64,000 nt of DNA from Hepsetus odoe (Eukaryota; Chordata; Actinopteri; Characiformes; Hepsetidae): assembly GCA_017165825.1 (NCBI GenBank), contig CM029376.1:25747206-25811205 (forward strand), in the 5' to 3' direction. Made by a program: the position numbers and the translations under genes. Shown here in pieces: positions 45,006 to 55,500 of this stretch (positions within the stretch are counted from its first letter, which is position 1; every line of letters starts with the position of its first letter). The notes beneath the pieces were generated by a model, which worked only from the letters and a program-made list of their open reading frames with translations, was not told the origin of the DNA and searched no databases.

Positions 45006-48000
45006 ATGCAAGGCTGCCATGCTCTGCTCATCATTTTGGTTTCTCTCCCTCCATGCACAGCTTTCTGGCTTCTGAACGTGATCTTCCCACCAACAGCCAA
45101 ACCTCGGGTACCAAGCAACAGCACACCTCCACTCATCATAGGTAAGTGAAGCCCAGGTGAACATACTTCTAGGTGTGCCATGCACACATGGACAAGTAAG
45201 ACTGAATATGGTTTTGGGTTGACCGCCATTGCTTTTGATTAAGGGTCAAATCATTTTTCTCCATTGGAGCCCATCAGAAAATGGCATTTTAACCTGTATG
45301 CTACTCAACTCCTATGCCTTGTTGATATTAGTGCCTGGGCATTTGGGAAACCGCCTAGAAGCAAAGATAGACAAGCCCACACTGGTCCACTGGATGTGCT
45401 ACAAGAAGACAGAGGACTGGTTCCCCCTGTGGATAGACCTCAACATGTTCATGCCTATCGGGATTGATTGCTGGATTGACAACATCAGGTGAGGAGGGGC
45501 ATCTCAGATTCACAGTGGGGGTTGACTTCCCTTCAGCTGAAGGTTTCTTCTTCGTCTCTTTCTTTTGGCTGCTCCCGTTTAGGGATCGCCACTGCGGATC
45601 ATGGATACTTATTTTTATAAGATTGTACTTTTACGTCTGGGCACATGCCCCTCAATATTTAATTGTACTCCAAATCCATCCGTTCATCAACTGTCTAAGT
45701 CATTCCTCTAGACCAGGGGGTGCCAACTGCAGCATTCAAGGGGCCAAAGCTGGAGAAAGGCCACCACTCTCCTCATTATAGTGATATGAAAAAATCACAC
45801 ACATCACGGCATCCAGACTCATATTAGTCAGCATAATTGTAATAATTTTGGAGATGCAGGCATTTATTATGACAGCGGCTTTATCTGTTAATATTCCGTG
45901 TTAATATTAATTAATCCCTGACCAATACACTAGGGACTCATTTCTTGGACCAAGATTAAGCTTTTCAGTAAACTGTAATGGCATTTCAGTAGGATCCCTA
46001 TTGGCTCATGACCGTGGGTTACGGTTAGTCTTCTCAATGGTTTCATGATTAAAAATCTCATTTCCCAGGCGCTGGCTTAATCTGGGCCCAAGAAACCAGC
46101 CTGGGCTTAATCAAAGTACCAGAAACAAAAAACCTTTGCTTTATTGACTAATTCTTTGCCAAAGTTGACACTAAGGTGCTAAGTTTCCAGCTCTCTGCTT
46201 TTATGGTCCCCAGCAGAAGCTTAGGTAATTAACCTTTTGTCTGTTGTTTTTGGACTGTTCTTAAATGCCAAATGGACCCCAGTTGTCAGGATTTCACAAA
46301 TGAAATGACTCATCAGGTGTCTTTCCCTGCTCTTTAGGATTGTGTATAATCGGACGACTCGCAAGTCCTCCAACGCTCCGGGGGTCGAAGTCCGAGTGCC
46401 TGGCTTTGGCCAAACATACGCTATAGAGTTCTTGGACAATAACAGGCTGGCGGGTGAGTGGGCCGCTGTGTAGCTGGCTCGGGATCAGTTAGATCAGTTA
46501 AAAATTAATATAGGCTTTAGAATAAGGCCGAACACATCTCAAAAATCTGCAAATTTCTGCCTTCAGTCACATGATCTTTACTGTAATCACCCAGACAAGA
46601 CAGCCTGTTTTCTGAGATGTTCATCATGCTAGACTGTGTGTCTAAGTCACACATTTTTTTTCAAACCATATTTGAGGTATGAAGCATAACACTTGTGGCC
46701 TGATGGCATGAAAATATATGAGCATGATGGTGGATCTGTAATGCGCTGGAGTTAAAATTCCATAAGGGAAAAAAAAGTCTATTAAATCAACACATCATGG
46801 AATCTAATGCTTCAGAATCAGTGACGCAACAGATGTTGGACATCTAGACAGGAATCAAAGACATACATTAACCCTGAAAGATTAAGGTTTTGAAATGGCC
46901 AAACCATTCCCAAACTTGAATGTGACTGAAAGCCTCTGATTATATCACTTAACATACAGTGCATTCAAGACTGGTGAATATTTTCTGCAAAGTAAATGTG
47001 ACATTTACTTTGTGTGCAAAGAAATAAAAGAAACTCCTGCTTATTTCAGCAAAGGCACTGCCTGAAAGTGCCCAAAATGACCATATTTTATGTCAAAATT
47101 AGCAAAAAAAGATTGATTATTAAGGCATATTTTGGTTCCTTTAAGTGTTTTTTGTGCTTTGTTGGGACTTAAAGAAAAAAATTTCACGAAACTAATAAAG
47201 TGTGTAATGTGACCATATGTGGCCAAACTATGTTTCATAGATATAAACTCTGCATAGAAATTAATACCCCCCGGTACAATCACACTGGTACTACAGTTCT
47301 TCTGCAAGCATTTTCTTCCATTTAATTCAAATACAGGCCAGTCCTGATCCCTCATCTGCCTCTTCATCTTCCCTCTTTCTAGGTTATTTTCACACCATGG
47401 TTCAGCATTTGGCCAACATTGGATACGTGCAGAATGAAACTGTGCGAGCAGCGCCGTACGACTGGAGGATCGCCCCGAGTCAGTTCATAATCACACCGAA
47501 TCTCTCCTTGACACTCTCTCTTCATGTTTTTCTGCTGCTCGCATCTGCAATAGGACATTTTATCCCAGTCCATAATGCACTGCAGACTTTACTCACCCAA
47601 TGCCCTTCCAACTTTGTGTGTGGTGTTATTCAGATGAGCAGGAGGAATACTTCTCGCGGCTGAAGGGCCTGGTGGAGGAGATGCACGATGAGTACAAGCA
47701 GCCCGTCCACCTGCTGGGACACAGCATGGGCAGCAATTACATCCTCTACTTCCTCAACCAGCAGAGCCAGGCCTGGAAAGACCGTTACATTAAAAACTTC
47801 ATCTCACTGGGAGCACCGTGGGGTGGGGCAGTGAAGCCCCTCAGGGTGTTGGCATCAGGTAATTATTTTAGGCTTTTCTCCAAAACAATTTCCCTTCAAC
47901 AAGTGATGCGCTAAAGACTGGTTTCTTGGACAGGAGTTGAGGCCAGGGCTCTTGAGTGGCATGTGTATCTAAGCCCTATAATAGTGAGATTATGATCCCA

Positions 48001-49393
48001 GAAATGCCCTAGCCATCATGGTCTCATTCTTTCTGTGAGGGTACGATGGCCCTCTCTCTCCCCGTCACTCTAGTGTAGCCCTAGTTCAGATACAAAGCAT
48101 ATTCAGATGTTCATGAAGGCCTTCATTGCCTTCAGATGTAAGACTGGGCAACTGTTTTAAAGTGATAGCTGTTTTTTATGAAAAACACATTAACTGTAGT
48201 AGGATGTTATCAGATGGGATCCAACTCATGACCTCTTACCCCATAGCCCAGCATGTCCACAGAGCTCTAGCACCAGACAGAAATATTGATTCATGAAAGA
48301 AGAGAGAATACTGGGATGATATGGACAATATAAGTCTGCAAGGAGCTGTTTCATTGCATTTAGGATCGCCTTTGCTCATGTTTTTCTCAAGACTATTGAT
48401 TCTGAGACCCTTCAATGACCCTTCTCCTTCCTTTTGAAGGAGTTTGTCACTCAATAGGGGCTTGGACCCCACAAACTTGTCTTTGTAAAACACAGCAAAG
48501 CAACAACAACTAAATGGAACCTCGGAATTTAACTCACACACACTGTACAGCAGGGGGGCAGCTATTTAAAGCACCTATTAGAGCAGTGATGGGGACAGTA
48601 CCATGCTAAAGGGCACCTCAGGGCAACCTAATGTTCTGGGGATTTAAACCCATGACCTTCCGCTCCTGGGGCCCAGTCCCTAATCACTAGGCCACCACTG
48701 CTCCTGCAAGATGTAGCTTTAAACAAGCAATGTATTGACAGTATAGGATGGCCAGTGACTGCAAGTGATTGCGGTGATTTCTTTTGCCCCTCAGGTGAAA
48801 ACGATGGAATCCCACTGGTGTCCAACATCAAGATTCGTGAAGAGCAGCGAATGACCACCACGTACCCATGGATGATCCCGTCAGAGGAGGCATGGCCAAA
48901 AGACCACGTCTTCATCTCCACTCCGTTCTTCAACTACACCCACCAAGACTACCAGCGCTTCTTCAACGACATCAACTTTGAGGATGGCTGGTACATATGG
49001 AAGGACACTCGGAACCTCACTGCTGGACTCCCCACACCAGGAGTGGAGGTCTACTGCTTCTATGGCGTGGGCGTTCCCACGCCAGTCACCTACATCTATG
49101 ACGAGGGGTTCCCAAACTCTGACCCCATAGAATATCTGTATGACGATGGAGATGACACGGTGGACAGCCGCAGCATGAGGATGTGTAAGCGCTGGATAGG
49201 AAAGCAGGAGCAGCCAGTGTATGTGACTGAATTCAAAGGCATGCCCCACCTGGACATGGTCTTCAATCACAACGTCCTGACTGCCATCCAGGAGATCCTG
49301 CAGGGAACTTTCCATCAGGAGGAGAGCGTTCACACAGTTACAGTGAAAACCCCTGCCGGCCACCGCCGTAAATCCCTCATCCCGAGACCATGA
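45006..49393 (+). CDS. lcat: Lecithin-cholesterol acyltransferase
   Basis: Lcat is a secreted plasma enzyme that moves the sn-2 acyl chain of phosphatidylcholine to cholesterol on HDL. Exons: 45006-45141, 45332-45488, 46338-46453, 47383-47478, 47634-47858, 48795-49393; 442 residues (human 440). A signal peptide ending near PPCTA precedes FWLLNVIFPP, nearly the mature N-terminus of the human enzyme. The nucleophile is Ser199 in GHSMG; the other triad members are Asp363 in DGDDTV and His395 in MPHLDMV. Cys68-Cys92 (lid loop) and Cys331-Cys374 correspond to the two disulfides. Glycosylation sites NST, NRT and NYT are kept; the C-terminal human site is not. His49 and Ser202 replace the human free cysteines Cys31 and Cys184. 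The gene is head to head with drc7 and tandem with its paralogue pla2g15. I see no TATA box or certain 5' exon upstream. Confidence 0.96.
45560..45605 (-). mobile_element. Short LINE tail fragment in lcat intron 2
   Basis: TCTTTTGGCTGCTCCCG followed by a CACTGCGGATCATG segment matches the extreme 3' end of the LINE copies at 27088 and 36785, reverse orientation. Confidence 0.55.
48545..48700 (-). mobile_element. SINE family A in lcat intron 5, reverse orientation
   Basis: On the minus strand: head GGAGCAGTGGTGGCCTAG, degraded B box GGGTTTAAATCCCC, body GGTACTGTCCCCATCACTGC. It ends about 95 bp before the last lcat exon. Confidence 0.75.
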
Positions 49394-49969
49394 GTAGCAT
49401 GGGGAAGCTTGGCTTCCACTGAAAACACTCAGGTGGGGATGGTGGTGGCTCATTTCATACTGATATCAACATTTTTAGATGCACCGCAAAAAAAGGAAAG
49501 ATTTCTGACTGGTTCTTGAGATGTAAAGCTGTTCCGTTGTTGCAAAACCCATAGAGGTTCATTTTACACTTTTCATTTTACACACACTTTCAGAAATGAC
49601 ATTTAGGGAACTAAAAGTGGTTCTCCTTTAGTATCCCTGCAAAGAACCCTTTGTGTCTTTTTTAGAAGTGTGCCAAACGGAGTTGTTGTCCATGGTTAAA
49701 GACACTACTGAGCAAAAAAAGGGCTCTTTAACATGTAAATCTGTGAGCATATATATATTTTATTATTGCCTACAAGCGCTCACACATTCATCAAATTCTT
49801 TCATAGAAAAGTAACACTAATTGACTCATTGTCTCACTCTGTCACCATCTGCTGGACAACAAGGCTGTTGGGCATCTATTTTGGGATATTTTAATGACTT
49901 AAAAAATGCAATATTTCTACACAATTAAGTGGCTTGGATGTAAAGTTATCCGGCGTGAAGGGTAAGAGT

Positions 49970-50260
49970 GGTTCACAGTGGTGGGTAATGGAGCCAGACG
50001 TCTGAAGCTTCCTCACAGACATCCAATGGTTGTGAAGATGCTGCCTGATGCCTGAGATGTTGAGCTAGGAGAAGACTTTCGGCCTAAAGCTGAACCATTC
50101 ATGGTGGAGGGATATGTTTTGAGGAAAAATAATCCCCAAACAGAACCGATTCACCATTTTCCCCATCACCGTACAGACCCACTCAGAGGATGTTTACTGG
50201 TGGGCTTTGAGAGGACATAATATGAGTAGATTTGTGACATCTGGTTCCACTCACTACCGA
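49970..50260. repeat. Dispersed repeat, copy 1 (downstream of lcat)
   Basis: It contains AATGGAGCCAGACGTCTGA, a TGTGAAGATGCTGCC segment and TGCCTGAGATGTTGAG, then an ATCTGGTTCCACT end. The same order with modest changes occurs at 60985-61370 downstream of pla2g15. I do not recognise the family. Otherwise 49394-51300 holds the probable lcat 3' UTR and no gene. Confidence 0.5.
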
Positions 50261-51045
50261 TCTCCAAGTCTCTAACCTTACAGACAACGAAATATTTCAC
50301 AACTAAATCCTCACGAATTACTTTTTTCCTCCCACTGAATTACGGGAGAAGACAGAATGGTATTCCCCTTCTAGTTCAGATCACAGCCTTCAGTCTTCTC
50401 TCCCTTCTTTCTAGCGTTAGAAGTTATTTTTATGCAGCTACCTTTGTGTTGATTTTATGTTTCAGGCTTAAAACTTTAGTGCACCATGTAGATACTTTTA
50501 CAAGATTTCCTTCTGTAGTATTTAAGGCACAGAAAGAATGAATCAATATGCATTTTTGATTTTGTTGTATTTATAAAAGGAATTTAAAAAAAAAGGTTTT
50601 TCTTCACTTATTTCATTTCTATGCATGAACTTTAGTCACCCTGACACACTGTCACCAGAGTGTGCAAAATCACAATATTGAAGCCACTGTTATCACTCTC
50701 CTCCCTCCAGCTTTTGCCTCAGCACACGTGACCCTGGACGTCTCCTGCTGTCTTCGTGGTATTCGGCAACCCCTCACCTGATTTGAGGGGTCAAAGTCTG
50801 GTGCAAATCAGCAGAAAAGTCCATTTTTTGGAAACGCTCTACTGGGCTGAGAACAGTGTGTGAAAAAATTTGGATAAATTTTCCCAGAAAAAAGTGTCTT
50901 TCATTCAAAGTCAATATTAACATTTATTTATATGAGCTTTCATTATTTATATATTTTAAGCTGTCTTCATTTTTAAAAGTTATTTACAATTGTAAAGCTC
51001 TTTTAGCTGCATCTAAATGCATGAGGGCTCCAAGAATAATATCTA

Positions 51046-51105
51046 TTCTTCTTCTTCTTCTTCTTCTTATTATTATTATTATTATTAATAATAATAATAA
51101 TAAAG
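51046..51105. repeat. CTT/ATT/AAT microsatellite ending in AATAAA
   Basis: Runs of TTC, then TTA/ATT, then AAT. The last two are reverse complements and can form a hairpin. The array ends in AATAAA (51099-51104); another AATAAA is at 51172-51177. Either could serve lcat, but the distance from the stop codon (1.7 kb) makes this unsure. Confidence 0.7.
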
Positions 51106-51543
51106 GTGCACTATATTCTGATCAATACATTCATAAAGATGAGTTTATTCCCATGATGTGTATGTGCTGAAAATAAATTTTTTATTTAAACTCATTTTAA
51201 ATGCTACACATTTCAATGCATTACACACTCTAGACCCTAAGTATTGATCTCTTTTTCCATTTATTGGACTAAATGGAAACAGCCCAGACTGGGGGATGTG
51301 TCCCAAATGCCTTTTTATTCCACATTTACTGCAGAACATTCCCCTTTTAAGCTTGCTGGTTTCTACGCTGCTGTTGGGATATCAGAGGTGGTCCAGAAAT
51401 CAAAAATCCACTCTGGGATTTATCTAATCATCTGGTTTCTCTGTTGAACTCAAGCCACCAGTAATTGCAGCCTTGCAGTTGGAACAAAAACCTGCAGTGG
51501 ATTTGCATTTTCAGGATCTGAACGTTTCACAATTAGAGCTGAT

Positions 51544-51810
51544 GAAAAGTGAAAGTGAAAGTGACAACCCTCGTCTTTGCGAGGTCACAGGGGTGGTGGT
51601 GGTCTAGTGGTAGGATACTTGCCTCTGGACCAATGGCTCAAGAGGTCCCAGGTTCGAGTCCACCACTGGGTCCCTGAGCAAGACCCTTAACCCTAAGAGT
51701 CTCCAGGGGGGACTGTCCCTGTAATTAGGACATGGAAGTCGCTCTGGATAAGAGCGTCTGCTAAATGCCGTAAATGTAAATGTAAATGTCACAGCACAGC
51801 AGACAGCGAC
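51544..51810 (-). mobile_element. SINE family A tail fragment, middle element of the nest
   Basis: The outer pieces, AGTGAAAGTGAAAGTGACAA and GTCACAGCACAGCAGACAG, are a shortened reverse copy of the family A tail, compare 35150. It is flanked by AGCTGAT at 51537-51543 and 51811-51817. Its own sequence is split by the SINE at 51591-51787. Confidence 0.6.
51591..51787 (+). mobile_element. SINE family B, innermost element of the nest
   Basis: Full-length copy: A-box region GTGGTGGTCTAGTGGTAGG, B box GGTTCGAGTCC, tail GATAAGAGCGTCTGCTAAAT and three terminal TAAATG units. It is flanked by GTCACAG at 51584-51590 and 51788-51794. Confidence 0.85.
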
Positions 51811-52049
51811 AGCTGATATTCCATTACATATGGGGGAAATAAGTGGTTATCTCCCACACCTGACTCAATGACAATAACTCCTCCAGAACCCGTCAGGGAA
51901 TTGAACAAGCAACCCTTTGTTTACAAGACCTTTAACCTTTAGGCCACGGCTGCCCCACATTTACTGCAGAACATCCTCCATTTGGAACCTACTAGGTTAC
52001 CCTGCGGTATCGTCCCCCAGTGCTGCGCCTCGCTCCTGATATATGTATG

Positions 52050-52054
52050 TATAT

Positions 52055-52090
<36 letters not shown>
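52050..52090. repeat. GT microsatellite
   Basis: A GTGTGT run between the nested SINE block and the pla2g15 promoter region. Confidence 0.85.
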
Positions 52091-52091
<1 letters not shown>

Positions 52092-52136
52092 GTTCACAAG
52101 AGTGCACTGCTCAGTCTTTTTTCAATTTAATTCATA

Positions 52137-52350
52137 GATGTTCCAGTTAGTACAAATCCACTCCAGGATTTTGATCCAACCCACTCGTTTCCCTGATTGG
52201 CCAAACCCACCAGTAGAGGGCGCGCACGAGGTTGGAGCAAACTCCCGGCGTGGATTTATGTTATCTGGGCCTGAATTTCCCACCTCTCGAGCTGATATTC
52301 CATTAGATTTAGGGGAAGGGGTGGTTATCTCCCACTCCTGGCTCACATGC
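52137..52350 (-). mobile_element. SINE family C, second copy without head
   Basis: It shares AATCCACTC-, CCACCAGTA-, GAGCTGATATTCCATTA- and GTGGTTATCTCCCAC- segments with 51340-51880, in one uninterrupted piece. It lies about 200 bp upstream of the pla2g15 start codon. Confidence 0.65.
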
Positions 52351-52399
52351 AAAAAAAAACCAAAACAAAACACCAGGAGCACATGAGTGCCAATCATTC

Positions 52400-52551
52400 T
52401 CTTGCCCCGCCCACCCGGACAGGGCCCGTTTAAAACTGGACTCGGTTTTGACCCGTTTGGTAGGTCGGTCGCCGCTTCACTCCCTCGCCATGGCTTTAGC
52501 TGGTTTCCAGAGTTAGCCGGCGGTCGTTTCTTGCTCTGAGTCGTGTTCTCG
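52400..52551 (+). promoter_or_regulatory. pla2g15: Probable promoter and 5' leader of pla2g15
   Basis: A GC-rich stretch with CCCCGCCCACC, TTGACCCGTTTGG and a CpG-bearing leader directly precedes the start codon at 52552. There is no TATA box. The transcription start is unknown. Confidence 0.4.
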
Positions 52552-55500
52552 ATGGGCTGGAAGATGGTTGGTTTGGGTCTGGCTCTCCTCCAGCTGTCCC
52601 TGCTGCTCTCCTTCGCCTCCGGTTCGCCTTTAAAGTGCTCCGGTTCCGGTTCGAGGCTCTGCTCGGACCGACCACCTGTAGTTCTGAGTGAGTAAAGTGG
52701 CTTTATTTCTTTATTTAAGCGACACCTATTTGAAAAAAACCCACACATTTTTGGAAGATTATTCCCACGTCCTGCTTCTGAGTTTTAGTAAATAAACAGA
52801 CAATCCTCATGAAGTTGTTTACTTGTTGACCGAGGCTTGTAAGCCGAAAAACCCTCCATCTTTACCGCATTTATCCTCCCAAACTGTCCACGCACCTCTA
52901 TTTTTGGCGCAAAAGTCACGCGGTTGAGTGCTGTTTTGGCTATTTTGAGGTGGTTTCCGATTTTTTTTTTTTCCGTTCCACCTTAAGAAGCCGCAGCTGT
53001 CCCAATGGAGCGCGTGAGCGCGCGCTGCCGTTCTCCCAGTTTAACTCTTAAGGTGGACCGGAGAGTTTCAAAATAAGAGCGCGGCTGACAAAAGCGACAA
53101 CTTCGTACTCGTTTATTAAAAAAATAAGCAAAATTGGCGCATATTCTTTATTTATTGTTGTTGTTGATTGTTAATATTCCACCCGTAGCATCACCTGGCT
53201 GTTAGCCTAGCATAAGAACACCCGCACAAACACGCTGATGTTCCAGAGTAAATGTCCGATTTAAGGAGGGAAAGGGAAGGAAAGCGTGACAACGTGGCTA
53301 CAAAACGCGAAATGAGAAGTTGCAACACATCGGAGCATGTTTGGGGACAAATTTAACCTCTTGTTTGTTTGTTTGGCATCTCCGGGCAGTCATATGACTC
53401 GTGGTTGGTCACGTGACCGAGGAAGAGGAGAACAGTGTGACTCAGTTTAAAGATCCAGCAGCTTGTTCAGCTTTTCTACACCAAAACAGGGCAGTTTCAC
53501 ATCAAACTGGGTATTAAAAGCAGTATGAAGGGTTAAAAGGTCCAAAAAGCCTCCTGTGTGGGATATTATTATTTCTGTGCAATATAATGTGGGTAACTGG
53601 ATACATTTGACCCATCCATACACATCAGGGGGGCAGCAATGTCATCGCCCCAGAGAGCAGTGCTGAGGTCAGTACCATACTCGAGGGTACTTCAGGGCAA
53701 CCAGCTCCAGCACCAGTCCCTAAACACTAGTCCAACACTGCCCCGAAGGATGTGTACAAGGTCCCATGAGGTAGATGACTAATAAACATGGAATATAACA
53801 TTAAGGCTGTGAGAAGGTCCTGGGTTCAGGTCCAGGTGAGCTGGCCTGTGTCTTTATCAGGCCTAGTGCTTAAGATTGTGAGGAAGTGAGTAATATCATA
53901 AGATACATGAGTGTGACTTTCATGACTTCTTTCTTTATTTATTTTCTATCATCTTGCCTCCTACATCTAACCATGTGACATGTGACTAATTCCGTTTTAA
54001 CATGCCATTTGCTCAAAACTTGCCCATTGCCCCGTTAGTTTCTACTTTTTTTTGTTTGTTTTTTGCTTATTGTCCTTTTTGATGTCTTTTTTGTGTATTT
54101 TACCTTATGTTTTTACATTACAGTATGTCTCTTTTTTTTTTGTGTGTGCCACATTGTTTAGATGGGGTTTTTTGTGTCAAAATCCTGGTACTGTTGTATA
54201 ACTATGTTACAAATAAAACAGCTTGAATCTTGAGAGGGAGGAAAGTGGAGTGGTTAGGATGGAGGGAGTAGAAGTGGGGAAGGTGGAGGAGTTTTAATAC
54301 TCGGTGTGGACAGTTCAGAGTAACAGCGAGTGTGGAAGAGCGTGCAGGCAGGTTGGAATGGGTGGAGAAGAGTGACATGAGTGATCCGTGACAGACGGGG
54401 ACCAGCAAGAGTGAAAAGAGAGGTTTGTATAGGAGTATATCAGGAGAATAATGTATATGATACATAATCATGATGTGGATTTAATGAATTTCTGTTCAAA
54501 TTTGCACCTTTTAACAGCAGTCTATCTAGTCACCTCTGCAGAGGCCTCATTTCTTTATTTTTCCTACTTATTTATTAATAATTAATATTTCTTTCCAAAA
54601 GCCTTGAGCTACCCCTGATTTTATTTATTTATTTATTATTTATTTTGCTTGGGAAATGAAACGGCGGATACTATAGACTGTTCTGACAAAAAATGTCAAC
54701 TAAAGGAATCTTAAAGACTTTTTAAAAAGGCCCTTGTTTGCACAGGTTCTGATAAGCCTTGTGAGTGAAAAGGAGCTAATCCTGCAGCTTCCTTTGTGTT
54801 CTTGCTCACACAGGCTAAGATTCATGTTCGCAAACAGTCGTTTACAAGAGGAGTGGACCTGTGGTCGGGGCTGCAGTGAAATGCATCAGGCTGATATGAT
54901 CCTTTGGTTGTTTGATCATCAGCTGATAAGCCGAGAGCCTACTTAAACTGATTATATCTGAAGAATGTTACACCTCACACGGCTGGCTTGTAAAGGATCA
55001 TGAGCGCTGCCGTTTTTATCACTTGTCTAACCTGCTAATCAAACATAACTTTAAAACCACTTCATGCTATCGTGTAGGTCTTTCTTACAAATGGCTGTGA
55101 GCCATGGACACGAGCGTGAATCTGTGCTGCATCTGCTCAAAGGCTGTACACTGTGAGGTAGGGTTTCTGTGACGTAGGACTTTCATGAATCGAACTAGTT
55201 CATCGCGCTCGTCCCACAAATGCTCGATTGGAATGAGAGCTGGGGAATTTGGAGGTCCATGCCATTAGAAAGTACCTGAAGACTGGCATAGACTGGTTGA
55301 TGTATCCATCCCTTGTCGTGGGGAGATGATCAATATTGTTCACCAGTCAGTTTTGGGGCTGATCAGTGTATTTAAGTTTTTAAAATCAACACAGAGGTGA
55401 CCGGTGGCCCAAATGCTTACAACTGTGAATTTAAGTTGTCACATTCATCAGCTCTGATATCTGACCAGCTTGGCGATTTGTTCAGTTCCAGGTGATCTTG

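Larger units (their letters stand above)
51340..51956 (-). mobile_element. SINE family C, outer element of a nested insertion
   Basis: On the minus strand it begins GGGGCAGCCGTGGCCTAAAG with a B-box-like GTTCAATTCCC and runs to the left. It is flanked by an 18-bp direct repeat ACATTTACTGCAGAACAT at 51322-51339 and 51957-51974. It is interrupted by another SINE at 51544-51810. A second, headless copy at 52137-52350 shows the uninterrupted order. Confidence 0.75.

Noticed and set aside
52122..52748. 208-codon open frame on the minus strand
   Set aside because: It overlaps a SINE copy, the pla2g15 promoter and exon 1 in antisense; there is no family similarity.
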